DNA of 64,000 nt from an uncultured Eubacteriales bacterium (GTDB taxonomy: Bacteria; Bacillota; Clostridia; Oscillospirales; CAG-272): positions 1 to 64,000 of the forward strand of contig URDX01000005.1 in NCBI GenBank assembly GCA_900546695.1. Direction: 5' to 3'. Each line of letters opens with the position of its first letter. The stretch's first letter is position 1. The notes under the pieces are model-generated. The model was given only the letters and a program-made list of their open reading frames with translations. It was not told the DNA's origin and made no database searches. Of this stretch, positions 7,919-16,097 are shown one piece after another. The position numbers were made by a program, and so were the translations under genes.

Positions 7919-7934
7919 TGTTTCACGTGAAGCA
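7919..7934. promoter_or_regulatory. parS-like site 1
   Basis: TGTTTCACGTGAAGCA differs at two positions from the near-universal bacterial parS palindrome TGTTTCACGTGAAACA. ParB (Spo0J) loads at such sites to organise chromosome segregation. It is the first of three sites within 142 bp. Confidence 0.85.
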
Positions 7935-7989
7935 TTTTCGAGCTTGTCGGAGCTTTCCGATGTTAATTTGAAAAGAAATTCACAAAAAT

Positions 7990-8005
7990 TGCTTCACGTG
8001 AAGCA
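7990..8005. promoter_or_regulatory. parS-like site 2
   Basis: TGCTTCACGTGAAGCA is a perfect 16-bp palindrome and keeps the central TTCACGTGAA of parS, with symmetric changes in both arms. It lies 71 bp from site 1. Confidence 0.85.
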
Positions 8006-8044
8006 CCCACGCGCAGTGAAACCGTCCGATTTGAGACATGTTTT

Positions 8045-8060
8045 TGCTCCACGTGAAACA
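8045..8060. promoter_or_regulatory. parS-like site 3
   Basis: TGCTCCACGTGAAACA keeps the CACGTGAAACA half of parS and differs in the other arm. It is 55 bp from site 2, about 95 bp upstream of hpf. The three sites together are hard to explain by chance. Confidence 0.8.
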
Positions 8061-8154
8061 TCAGACAAATTAACCAACAATAAAGGGGGCGGTCGACGAA
8101 GTTACCGAAATTAATCAGAGCAAATATCCAAAATTCTAAAAGGAGAGCGCAAAA

Positions 8155-8667
8155 ATGAAAATAGTCACAAACGGAAGACAGATGGTAGTCGGAACCGAGC
8201 TTAAAGAACTGTTTGAAAAGAAGCTGAAGAAGCTCGATAAGTATTTTGACAACAACGTAACAGCCTACATCACGCTTGCACGTAAGAGAAATCTTGAGCG
8301 CCTTGAGCTCACTATCTCAAGCAAGGGTACGATGTTCCGCAGCGAGGTTACCGCGGATACCTTCCAGACCGCTCTTGACGAAGCTATTGAAAAGATAACC
8401 CGTCAGATCGTCAGAAACAAGAAAAAGCTGAAAGAGGTAGTCTACCGTGAGGAGCCCGACACAGCCGAGCCCGCGGAGGAGGAAGAGGAGTACAATATCA
8501 AGATTGTTAAGACCTTTGATATGCATCCGATGACCTCCGATGAAGCGATTCTGCGTATGAATCTGCTCGACCATAGCTTTTTCATGTATCTGAACGCCGA
8601 AACGGGAAAATATAATGTGGCATACCTGCGCGACGACGGAGATTATGGCATTATCGAGCCGATGTGA
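8155..8667 (+). CDS. hpf: Ribosome hibernation promoting factor, long form
   Basis: Long HPF binds the 30S subunit and pairs 70S ribosomes into inactive 100S dimers in slow growth. The S30AE domain fills residues 1 to about 100 (KLKKLDKYFDNNV, LTISSKGTMFRSE). A charged Glu-rich linker is followed by the C-terminal dimerisation domain (VKTFDMHPMTSDEAILRMN to the end). At 170 residues it is of the long type usual in Bacillota. AAAGGAGAG lies ahead of the ATG. A strong terminator follows at 8735. The parS cluster lies in its upstream region, and no clear sigma-A promoter could be picked out there. Confidence 0.95.
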   Translation: MKIVTNGRQMVVGTELKELFEKKLKKLDKYFDNNVTAYITLARKRNLERLELTISSKGTMFRSEVTADTFQTALDEAIEKITRQIVRNKKKLKEVVYREEPDTAEPAEEEEEYNIKIVKTFDMHPMTSDEAILRMNLLDHSFFMYLNAETGKYNVAYLRDDGDYGIIEPM

Positions 8668-8734
8668 CAGCCCGAACAGTCAGCGCAAAGCATATATAAA
8701 ATGCGCAAAGCACGGATATAACATGTAACCGCAG

Positions 8735-8764
8735 GGAGTCCGACACCGTCGGACTCCTTTTTTC
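8735..8764 (+). terminator. Terminator of hpf
   Basis: A perfect 10-bp stem, GGAGTCCGAC/GTCGGACTCC, with a 3-base loop is followed by a run of six T. Confidence 0.95.
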
Positions 8765-8934
8765 GCGACGCCGCACCAACGCCCACAACACTTCGAAATG
8801 CCAAAGCAACGCCGCTCAACGCCGCGCCGATATCGCAATAACACAGCACCAATATCATAACGACGCTTAAACAAAGCCCGGCAGGAACAACACCAAAAGT
8901 TGTCGGAACATCACACGACGCAGCGCATATAATT

Positions 8935-9600
8935 ATGTCGGGGGTGATGGCTACGGAGGAGCTGGAGTATACGAGCGAATCGGTGCGGGTGCGGTATCCC
9001 GTGACGGGAATCAAACAGGCGGATGAATTTATCGGAGCATATATCGAGGCGGTCGGCGGCTGTCGGGCGCGCGACGGCGAGCGGGTAGAGGGCGGATATG
9101 ACGTGAGCGAATGCGAGCAGCTGCTTTCGGTGCGGCTTGAACTGCGGATATGCCGCGGCAGAAGGGTGATGTACATAGGCACGGCGGGAATTACGATCGA
9201 TAAAGCAAGCGGGAAAATAATAGGGATTCGTGAGGCGGTCATGCGTGACCCGCACACGGGCAAGCGTCTGCCGTGGCATCGCGGCGGTGTCGGAGCGGCA
9301 CTGCTTCCGCATCATAAATCGAGAAAGTGGGGCGGCAGTGAAGGGAAGTGCAGCAGCGAAAAAGCAGAAGCACACGACAGCGCTCATCTATACCGCGCGC
9401 TACGCCGCGAAAAGCGCGCACTATGCAGCGAATACAGCTATGCAGGGCTGCTTTTTGACGGCGGCGCAGAAATGCTTGCATTAAAAAAAGAAGATCCCGA
9501 CGGCAATAACGGTACGGGTATGCGGGCATCCGAAGCGCGGAGACGCATTGCTGTTAAAACATGCACGGCATCAAGCGTGAGCAAACAGGCAATAACGTAA
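8935..9600 (+). CDS. Hypothetical protein, possibly DUF3298-like in its N-terminal half
   Basis: I do not recognise this 221-residue product with certainty. Residues about 12-100 show the alternating pattern seen in DUF3298/PdaC-like domains: VRVRYPVTG, then YDVSECEQLLSVRLEL, then GTAGITIDKASGKIIGI. The C-terminal half is basic and low in hydrophobicity and could be a decayed or non-conserved tail. No signal peptide is present. The start is uncertain: ATGs at 8935 and 8947 both lack a good ribosome site, while GGAGGAG occurs just inside the frame. A clean terminator after the stop supports a real transcript. Confidence 0.5.
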   Translation: MSGVMATEELEYTSESVRVRYPVTGIKQADEFIGAYIEAVGGCRARDGERVEGGYDVSECEQLLSVRLELRICRGRRVMYIGTAGITIDKASGKIIGIREAVMRDPHTGKRLPWHRGGVGAALLPHHKSRKWGGSEGKCSSEKAEAHDSAHLYRALRREKRALCSEYSYAGLLFDGGAEMLALKKEDPDGNNGTGMRASEARRRIAVKTCTASSVSKQAIT

Positions 9601-9645
9601 AAAAGGTGAGCTGTTAATAAATTCGTTTTTTAACAGCTCACCTTT
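9601..9645 (+). terminator. Terminator after the 8935 gene
   Basis: A 14-bp stem, AGGTGAGCTGTTAA/TTAACAGCTCACCT, with a T-rich loop and flanking A and T runs, so it may work in both directions. Its core (GCTGTTAA/TTAACAGC) is shared with the terminator at 36637. Confidence 0.85.
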
Positions 9646-9681
9646 GATCTTTGGGGAGAGATAAAAAAGATGCAGAAGCGT

Positions 9682-9729
9682 CGAAAACCGCCTCGTCGCC
9701 GTACAAGCGTACGGCAGAGACGGTTTTCG
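9682..9729. other. Long hairpin between convergent genes
   Basis: The outer stem is CGAAAACCG/CGGTTTTCG and the inner stem GCCGTAC/GTACGGC with an AAGC loop. It sits between the 8935 gene and the minus-strand HMA gene. It may be a terminator relic; a smaller hairpin, GGAATCC/GGATTCC, is at 9767-9784. Confidence 0.5.
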
Positions 9730-9881
9730 GCGGTAGAAAAAGCGAAAACATTATTTCATCTTTTAAGGAATCCGCGAGGATTCCGACATCATTCCGCAAA
9801 TCAGATTATACTAAAGCCACCATTAAGAAGCTTGTTTTCGTTTTTTCGGTCTGCGCTTTTTTAGCCTCCCCGAGAGCTTTT

Positions 9882-10238
9882 TCAGCCTTCCGGATGCTTA
9901 ATGTCACCGACCCCATAGCCTATACTTTCGATAGCCTCGCGTATCTCGCTGTCCTCTATCGGTCGGCTGTACTTCACCGTCGCGCTGTGCAACGAAAGGC
10001 TGACCTTTGCGCTGACTCCTTTTATCTTATTCAGCCGCTCCTGAACGGCAACGCGGCAATGGTCGCAGTGCATTCCTTCGATACCGACGGTGAGCGTACC
10101 GAGTGTTTCGTCCTTCTGCTTCTTTCCCTCTCCGCTGCGGCGCGCGCCGACCGAGCGCACAATTGAAGAAACAACGCAAACGCCGATTACCAACGCCAAT
10201 ATAACTATTGCGATTATTGTTCCCTTTTCCATAACCAT
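9882..10238 (-). CDS. Membrane-anchored heavy-metal-associated (HMA) domain protein
   Basis: A 118-residue protein with one N-terminal membrane helix (about residues 8-28), a basic linker, and a C-terminal HMA fold. The metal motif is GMHCDHC with cysteines 58 and 61. The rest of the ferredoxin-like fold is visible (VQERLNKIKGV, AIESIGYGV). Such domains bind Cu(I) or other soft metals, but free-standing anchored versions are poorly characterised. No CopA-type ATPase is adjacent. An AAAGGG motif lies upstream; the second ATG, two codons in, is an alternative start. Confidence 0.85.
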   Translation of the reverse strand: MVMEKGTIIAIVILALVIGVCVVSSIVRSVGARRSGEGKKQKDETLGTLTVGIEGMHCDHCRVAVQERLNKIKGVSAKVSLSLHSATVKYSRPIEDSEIREAIESIGYGVGDIKHPEG

Positions 10239-10675
10239 ACACCCTTTCCGATACGGTCCTGCACATCATCAGCCGCCTGATAAAAGCGTTGCTGCCCTGC
10301 TGTGCCTTGCCGCTTTGTCATTTTGCCGCCTCGTCATGCCGCAGCATCGGAAAGTAGTCCTCCGATGCCGTTTCAAGGCTGCCGAGCGTCAAGTTAGCCC
10401 GAGCTAACCGAGTGACAAAAAGCAAACGACAGTCATCCCTGCCGTATCTGCCGACATTGTATCACCGCGCGCGGCGAATGTCAATAGCTGTCGCAGAATT
10501 CCAACGCAGCAGAACACCGTGACAACAAAAATGCAGTCGGGTAATGCAGCTGCATCGCCCGACCGTAATCCAGACATAATATTTGAAAAAAACATGCCGA
10601 TACGAAACTCAGTATGCAAACGGTTCAAAATCAAAATTGCCTGAACACAGAGAAAAAACGGTCCGCGCGACGGAT
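10239..10675. other. Gene-poor spacer with small hairpins
   Basis: No supported gene. Three inverted repeats are visible: GCATCGGA/TCCGATGC near 10344-10368, GTTAGC/GCTAAC near 10393-10408, and a two-part stem GTCGGG/CCCGAC with ATGCA/TGCAT at 10536-10563. None has a clear T-run. A frame at 10404-10634 on the minus strand has no ribosome site and no recognisable content. Confidence 0.5.
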
Positions 10676-11212
10676 TCAGGTCATATCTGCCTTTTTTTCG
10701 AGCAGAACCAAATTAATCTCTCTTATGCCGTTGAAGGTGCAGGACCGCACGGCGACCTCACGATAACCGAGCTTTCTGTACATCGTACGCGCGGCGGTAT
10801 TCTTCTGATTTGTGTCCATCCGCAGATACGGGCATCCGCGTCCCGCGGCATAGCGCTCATAAAAGCTGACGAATGCGGTGCCGAGCCCGAGCCCTGACAT
10901 GAGCGGGTCGATAACAAGGGTGTGCAGCACGGTCACGCGCGAATCGGGAACATCGTACATCCACGGCGCGCCCGTATATGCGTCGACCTGCTTGCTGTTG
11001 ATGATGGCGCAGCCCGAGACCCTGCCGTCCGCTTCGACGACAAACAGCTCGCCGTCGACAAGCGCCGTCTCAGCGGTCGCACGCACGGGATAGACCCCGC
11101 GCACCCAGCCGATGCTCGCCTTTCCGAGCTCCTCCTCGGTGTGGATGCGGTTATATATTGCCTCGATCGCATCAAGATCGGCTTCCGTTGCTTTTCTGAA
11201 CTCTATATCCAT
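10676..11212 (-). CDS. GNAT-family N-acetyltransferase
   Basis: A 178-residue acetyltransferase using acetyl-CoA, of the PhnO/RimI-like single-domain type. Motif A is visible as VLHTLVIDPLMSGLGLGT and motif B as NTAARTMYRKLGYRE. The start is taken at MDIEFRKATEADLDAI because GGAG lies 8-10 bases upstream; a frame extending to 11257 has no such site. A sigma-A promoter is at 11268-11296. The substrate cannot be told. Confidence 0.9.
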   Translation of the reverse strand: MDIEFRKATEADLDAIEAIYNRIHTEEELGKASIGWVRGVYPVRATAETALVDGELFVVEADGRVSGCAIINSKQVDAYTGAPWMYDVPDSRVTVLHTLVIDPLMSGLGLGTAFVSFYERYAAGRGCPYLRMDTNQKNTAARTMYRKLGYREVAVRSCTFNGIREINLVLLEKKADMT

Positions 11213-11267
11213 GATATGCTCCGTTCTAAATGACATATTTTGATGCGCCCGCCTCACTTATACGTAG

Positions 11268-11296
11268 ATTATATCATTAATTTCCGTTTTTTTCAA
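11268..11296 (-). promoter_or_regulatory. Sigma-A promoter of the GNAT gene
   Basis: On the minus strand, TTGAAA (11296-11291) and TATAAT (11273-11268) are spaced 17 bp apart. The -10 box is preceded by TGA, an extended -10. Confidence 0.85.
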
Positions 11297-11382
11297 TAGC
11301 TTTACAAGATTCGACAAAAACTAAAATCCGCACGCAGCCGCGCCCGACAGAAAACGGAACGCCGCATTACCGAAAGCAGGTC

Positions 11383-11411
11383 TTGCAATATCCGAAATAA
11401 TATGTTACAAT
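11383..11411 (+). promoter_or_regulatory. Sigma-A promoter of the MATE gene
   Basis: TTGCAA (11383-11388) and TACAAT (11406-11411) are spaced by 17 bp. The leader to the start codon is about 95 bases. Confidence 0.8.
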
Positions 11412-11456
11412 ACCCTCCGGCAGTTCGGACGAGGGTTCGGACGCGCCGTTTTTTAT

Positions 11457-11475
11457 ACGCCGCACGGCGTTTTTT
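11457..11475 (+). terminator. Possible attenuator in the MATE leader
   Basis: A compact GC stem, ACGCCG/CGGCGT, is followed by six T, all inside the 5' leader ahead of the start at 11512. An upstream stem (CCCTC/GAGGG, 11413-11435) and another T-run near 11450 add to a structured leader. The arrangement suggests premature termination, but the loop is very small. Confidence 0.45.
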
Positions 11476-11511
11476 AATATCAATTCACAAAAAGCATGGG
11501 AGCTCAAAGCC

Positions 11512-12852
11512 TTGGGAAAAGCAAAGATCCGCTTATCCGACCATTTCACCTACGGCAAACTGCTGCGATTCACGCTGCCGTCGGTCGTTATGATGATATT
11601 TACCTCTATATACAGTATCGTAGACGGCTATTTCGTGTCTAACTATGTCGGAAAGACCTCGTTCGCATCGGTCAATTTCACATGGCCTTTTATCATGATA
11701 CTCGGCTCGATAGGATTCATGTTCGGCGCGGGCGGCTCTGCCGTCATCGCAAAGACAATGGGCGAGGGCAAGCGCGAAAAGTCGCGCGAGCTGTTCTCGC
11801 TGTTTGTTATCGTAGCCGCGATCTGCGGAGTCGTTATCGGCGTGCTCGGCTGGATATTCATCCGCCCTCTCTGCGCGCTGCTCGGTGCGGAGGGCGAGCT
11901 GCTTGACGGCTGCGTCACATACGGCAGGATTCTGTTCGCGTCGATGCCGACCTTTCTGCTGCAGTACGAATTTCAGAGCTTTTTCATCGCCGCGGAGCGT
12001 CCGCAGGTCGGTCTGTATGTCACCGTCGCGTCGGGCGTTACCAACATGGTGCTCGATGCACTGCTCGTCGCCGTTTTTCCTCTCGGTCTGTTCGGCGCAG
12101 CAATAGCGACCGCGCTGAGTCAGGTGGTGGGCGGCGTTATCCCTCTGATATATTTTTCCCTTCCGAACGGCAGCGCGCTGCGATTTGCCACGCCCCGCTT
12201 CGACGGCAGAGCGCTGCTGCGCACCGTCACAAACGGCTCATCGGAACTGATGAGCAACATATCCATGTCCATCGTCAGCATGCTGTATAACACCCGTCTG
12301 ATGGAATATGCGGGCGAGGACGGAGTGGCGGCATACGGCGTTCTGATGTATGTGACGGGCATCTTCCTCGCTGTATTTATCGGCTATGCGACGGGCATTG
12401 CGCCTGTGGTGAGCTTCAGCCTCGGCGCACAGAATAATGCAGAACTGTGCAATCTTTTCCGCAAGAGCCTCGCTGTTATCGGCTGCTCCTCGCTGCTCAT
12501 GTTCGGGCTCGGCGAGCTGCTTGCTTCGCCGCTCGCATCGCTGTTCGTCGGCTATGACGACGGGCTGATGTCGCTGACCGTCCACGCCTTTAAAATATAT
12601 TCGTTCTCCTTCCTGCTGTCGGGTATATCGATGTTCGGCTCGGCATTCTTCACTGCGCTCGGCGACGGTCTCACCTCGGCGCTCATCGCATTCCTGCGCT
12701 CGCTCGTCTTTCAGACCGCTGCGGTCATGCTGCTGCCGCTGATATTCAAAATGGACGGAATCTGGTATTCCATCATCGCCGCAGAGCTCGTCTCCGCTGC
12801 CGTCACAACGGTGTTCTTCGCCGTTCATCGAAAAAAATATCGCTATTTTTGA
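11512..12852 (+). CDS. MATE-family multidrug/sodium antiporter
   Basis: A 446-residue polytopic protein with the length and about 12 helices typical of MATE exporters. Family features are the N-terminal FTLPSVVMMIFTSIYSIVDG, the loop GAGGSAVIAKTMGEGK, and the second-half repeat with GIAPVVSFSLGAQNNAELC. MATE proteins expel cationic compounds in exchange for sodium or protons. The start is assigned to a TTG at 11512 because GGGAG lies about 10 bases before it and no in-frame ATG is better. The leader may carry an attenuator. Confidence 0.92.
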   Translation: MGKAKIRLSDHFTYGKLLRFTLPSVVMMIFTSIYSIVDGYFVSNYVGKTSFASVNFTWPFIMILGSIGFMFGAGGSAVIAKTMGEGKREKSRELFSLFVIVAAICGVVIGVLGWIFIRPLCALLGAEGELLDGCVTYGRILFASMPTFLLQYEFQSFFIAAERPQVGLYVTVASGVTNMVLDALLVAVFPLGLFGAAIATALSQVVGGVIPLIYFSLPNGSALRFATPRFDGRALLRTVTNGSSELMSNISMSIVSMLYNTRLMEYAGEDGVAAYGVLMYVTGIFLAVFIGYATGIAPVVSFSLGAQNNAELCNLFRKSLAVIGCSSLLMFGLGELLASPLASLFVGYDDGLMSLTVHAFKIYSFSFLLSGISMFGSAFFTALGDGLTSALIAFLRSLVFQTAAVMLLPLIFKMDGIWYSIIAAELVSAAVTTVFFAVHRKKYRYF

Positions 12853-12960
12853 TTTGTAAAATATCTCCGTCTCCGATGCAAAAGCTCCTCCGATGCGGCA
12901 TTTTGATGGAATTTTATTCATACGGCGCAAATTGATGGGCTGAATTCCGCCCCAGTGGGC

Positions 12961-12988
12961 TTGAATTTTTCTCAAAAAGGGGTATAAT
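12961..12988 (+). promoter_or_regulatory. Sigma-A promoter of the DUF308 gene
   Basis: TTGAAT (12961-12966) and TATAAT (12983-12988) are spaced by 16 bp. A GC-rich leader of about 120 bases with several inverted repeats precedes the start at 13114. Confidence 0.75.
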
Positions 12989-13113
12989 AGTCGGTGTAAG
13001 GAGATGCGGGAGCATCGCGGCAGAACGCCGCACCCCGACTGCACCGCCTGCGCGGCGGACGGCGTACGGTGAGCTTCCCGCTGCCGAAATAATACTTCTG
13101 CGGAGGTAAGGTT

Positions 13114-13695
13114 ATGAACGAAATTAAAAGACAGATCAAAATCGCAAAATGGGATAAGGTCATTACGGCGCTGCTCGCGATTGTTGTCGGCGTGCTGTTC
13201 ATCGTGCTGCCCGACAGCTCGTCGGACGTGCTCTGTACGATATCGGGCATAGTGCTTATGACGGCGGGCGTTGTGGCGATAATCGCCTTCGCTTCATACG
13301 GATTCTTCTTCGGCGGTCACGCGCTGATATCAGGTATCGCGCTGCTGCTCGCGGGACTGTTCTGCATCGTTAATCCGAATGTGGTCAAGGACCTGCTCAC
13401 CGTCATTTTCGGTATATTTATCGTCATCGACGGAAGCACCTCGATAGCGGACAGCATCGAATGCGAGCGCGCACACGTCGGCGGTTGGGTCGGCATGCTC
13501 CTGCTCTCGATAATCACGGTTGTGCTCGGCGTGCTCGTCATGTTCGGACCGTTCGATACCGTCATGATCTTCGCGGGCATCTCGCTCATCGTTGACGGTC
13601 TCTGCGATATCATTATGATATGCGTGTTCTCGCATAAGATACGCGAGGCGAAAAAGCTGCTGCACGATAAGGACGATGTTATCTATATCGACTGA
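13114..13695 (+). CDS. DUF308 / HdeD-like membrane protein
   Basis: A 193-residue protein with six hydrophobic segments arranged as three pairs, as in the DUF308 (HdeD-like) family. Repeated GVLFIVLPD, GLFCIVNPN and GVLVMFGPFD turns mark the internal repeats. The C-terminal tail is charged and cytoplasmic. HdeD in E. coli is linked to acid resistance, but the role in Clostridia is not known. The ribosome site is GGAGGTAAGG. A terminator follows. Confidence 0.85.
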   Translation: MNEIKRQIKIAKWDKVITALLAIVVGVLFIVLPDSSSDVLCTISGIVLMTAGVVAIIAFASYGFFFGGHALISGIALLLAGLFCIVNPNVVKDLLTVIFGIFIVIDGSTSIADSIECERAHVGGWVGMLLLSIITVVLGVLVMFGPFDTVMIFAGISLIVDGLCDIIMICVFSHKIREAKKLLHDKDDVIYID

Positions 13696-13712
13696 TAAAT
13701 CATGTTGACAAT

Positions 13713-13750
13713 ACCCCTGCATATGACAAAGCTCGTATGCAGGGGTGTTT
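13713..13750 (+). terminator. Terminator of the DUF308 gene
   Basis: An 11-bp stem, ACCCCTGCATA/TATGCAGGGGT (13713-13723 with 13736-13746), is followed by a short T-rich stretch. Confidence 0.75.
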
Positions 13751-13953
13751 GCTTGTCAGCACTTGAGTTTTCATGCGACATGAAACGGCAAACCGCCGGC
13801 CGTCGCTCGATTTTATAGCTTCATCGGAAGGAATATTCTGAATATTTACATCACACCTTCACATAGCCGTCACAATAAGGTATTAGAATAATGGATAAGG
13901 GCATGAACATGCCACTCGCGTCATTTATGACCTTGTTTTGAAAGGAAATTACA

Positions 13954-15141
13954 ATGATTGAAGTAAAGCATCTGACAAAGAAGTACGGTTCGGGCGTTGC
14001 CGTATCCGACCTCTCGTTCAAGGTAGAGAGCGGAAAGATATACGGTTTTCTCGGACCGAACGGTGCGGGCAAGAGTACGACGATGAACATCATCGCGGGC
14101 TGTCTCGCGCCGACGGAGGGACAGGTACTCATAGGCGGATACGACATCTGCGAGGAGCCTGACGAGGCAAAGCGCCTGATAGGCTATCTGCCCGAGCAGC
14201 CGCCGCTCTACCCCGACATGACCCCCGAGGAATATCTCACGTTCGTCGGTCGCGCAAAGGGACTCCGCGGAGCTGATCTGCATGAGGAGATAGAATACGT
14301 CATGGATGCGACCTGCATCGGCGGCATGCGCAGCCGTCTGATAAAGAACCTCTCAAAGGGCTACAAGCAGCGCGTAGGTATCGCGCAGGCGATGCTCGGT
14401 TCACCCGAGATAATCATCCTCGACGAGCCGACGGTCGGACTCGACCCGAGACAGATAATCTACATCCGTTCGCTGATTAAGAAGCTCGGCGAGCGGCACA
14501 CGGTAATTCTCTCGAGCCACATTCTCTCTGAGATATCCGCCGTGTGCGACTACGTTATGATAATCTCGCACGGAAAGCTTGTTGCAAGCTCGCCGATAGA
14601 CGACCTCGGCAGCGCGCTCGGCGAGGAAAAGGCGACCGAGATCACCGTCCGCGGCAGCGTTACAGAGCTCAGCGCACTGCTTGAGAACATCGGCGCGGTC
14701 GACGGCTACGAGATAGACCCGACCGATGAGGAGGGTGTACTGAATGCCCGCCTGACAACGGAGGATGAAGGCGCGCTGCGCGAGCAGCTGTTCTCCGCCC
14801 TTGCAGGTGCGGGAATGACCGTTTACAGAATTCAGCCCGTTACAAGAACCCTTGAGGAGATGTTCCTGCGTCTGACGCAGGAGGATGATGCCGCTGCGGT
14901 TGACGAGGACATGCCCGACGATGAGAGCATTGAGGGTGACGACGGAGACGGTGACGGCACGGCGGACGCATACGGCGACGGCGGCGAGACCGGCGTTGAG
15001 ACCGACGGCGATACCGATACAGATACAGACGGCGTCGACGGAGACGATATTGCGACCGCCGACGATCCCGACGAAGTCGACGGTGCGGACGCTGCGGACG
15101 ATGCCGATGGCGACGACGGCTACAAGCCGCTGTTCGGATGA
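13954..15141 (+). CDS. ABC transporter ATP-binding protein (GldA-like) with acidic C-terminal tail
   Basis: The ATPase of a Gld-type ABC-2 exporter. Walker A is GPNGAGKSTTMN, the signature region LSKGYKQRVGIAQAM, and Walker B EIIILDEPTVGLDP. The normal protein ends at about residue 309 (LEEMFLRLTQ). Residues 310-395 form an unusual tail very rich in Asp, Gly, Thr and Ala with repeated short Asp-Gly and Asp-Thr runs, ending in GYKPLFG. The start has GAAAGGAAA upstream. It heads a four-gene plus-strand operon with a permease, a GldG-like protein and a DUF4340 protein. Confidence 0.92.
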   Translation: MIEVKHLTKKYGSGVAVSDLSFKVESGKIYGFLGPNGAGKSTTMNIIAGCLAPTEGQVLIGGYDICEEPDEAKRLIGYLPEQPPLYPDMTPEEYLTFVGRAKGLRGADLHEEIEYVMDATCIGGMRSRLIKNLSKGYKQRVGIAQAMLGSPEIIILDEPTVGLDPRQIIYIRSLIKKLGERHTVILSSHILSEISAVCDYVMIISHGKLVASSPIDDLGSALGEEKATEITVRGSVTELSALLENIGAVDGYEIDPTDEEGVLNARLTTEDEGALREQLFSALAGAGMTVYRIQPVTRTLEEMFLRLTQEDDAAAVDEDMPDDESIEGDDGDGDGTADAYGDGGETGVETDGDTDTDTDGVDGDDIATADDPDEVDGADAADDADGDDGYKPLFG

Positions 15142-15221
15142 CCGACCGCATTTTATCAGGTAAATTCCGATAAGCTTTATCAGATAAAAATCAAAAAACA
15201 ACCGATAAGAAAGGCTAAGAT

Positions 15222-16085
15222 ATGATTGCTGTTTTCAGAAAAGAGCTGCGGTCGTTCTACACAAACATGACCGGCATCATCTTTGCGGCGTTTCTGCTGC
15301 TCGTCAGCGGAATATTCACCGTCGCGCTGAACCTCAGGAGCGGGTACCCGAATTTCGAGTACATGCTCAGCTCGACCTACTTTATTTATATGATAATCGT
15401 TCCGATACTGACCATGCGCAGCTTTTCGGACGAGCGTCACCGCAAGACCGATCAGCTGCTGTATTCGCTGCCGCTGAAGCTACGCGACGTTGTTGCGGGT
15501 AAGTATCTTGCAATGGTGACGGTGCTCGCAGCGCCTACCCTGCTGCTTGCGCTCATTCCGCCTATCCTCTCCATCTACGGAACGATAAACTTTGCCACCG
15601 CATACGGAACGCTGTTTGCGTTCTTCCTGATGGGCTGTGCGCTCATCGCGATAGGAATGTTCTTCTCGGCGCTCACCGAGAGCCAGATAATTGCAGCCGT
15701 GCTTTCGTTCGGTGCGCTGCTAGTCTGCTATCTCGCAAACGGTATCTCGTCACTTGTTCCGTCTACTCCGATAGCGTCGTTCATCGCGCTCTCGGTTCTC
15801 GCGGCTGCCTCAGCTGTCGTTGCGTATATGCTGACAAAGAATACAACGCTCGGCGGCTCGGTCTACATCGTGCTTCAGCTGCTGCTCGCGGTGCTTTACT
15901 TCGTAAAATCGAGCATGTTTGAGGGTCTGTTCCCGAACATTATAACAAGTCTCGGCGTATTCAACCGTCTCGACAGCTTTGTAAGCGGTATATTCGATCT
16001 CAGCGCCGTCGTGTACTATCTGACGGTCATCTGCCTGTTCTGCTATCTCACTGCAAAGTCCATGCAGCAGAGAAGATGGGCGTAA
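15222..16085 (+). CDS. ABC-2 type permease (GldF-like)
   Basis: A 287-residue permease with about six membrane segments, starting MIAVFRKELRSFYTNMTGII, typical of GldF-like ABC-2 proteins. It contains the family stretch RSFSDERHRKTDQLLYSLPL after the second helix. It sits 80 bases after the ATPase gene and 12 bases before the GldG-like gene. The system probably exports or extracts an unknown substrate; in Bacteroidota the homologues serve gliding, which is not expected here. Confidence 0.9.
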   Translation: MIAVFRKELRSFYTNMTGIIFAAFLLLVSGIFTVALNLRSGYPNFEYMLSSTYFIYMIIVPILTMRSFSDERHRKTDQLLYSLPLKLRDVVAGKYLAMVTVLAAPTLLLALIPPILSIYGTINFATAYGTLFAFFLMGCALIAIGMFFSALTESQIIAAVLSFGALLVCYLANGISSLVPSTPIASFIALSVLAAASAVVAYMLTKNTTLGGSVYIVLQLLLAVLYFVKSSMFEGLFPNIITSLGVFNRLDSFVSGIFDLSAVVYYLTVICLFCYLTAKSMQQRRWA

Positions 16086-16097
16086 GGAGGTAGTGAA

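Noticed and set aside
9651..10166. Plus-strand frame overlapping the HMA gene
   Set aside because: The minus strand encodes a membrane helix and GMHCDHC; the plus frame is its shadow.
10404..10634. 76-codon minus-strand frame with hydrophobic residues
   Set aside because: No ribosome site, no recognisable family and it spans inverted repeats; not supported as a gene.
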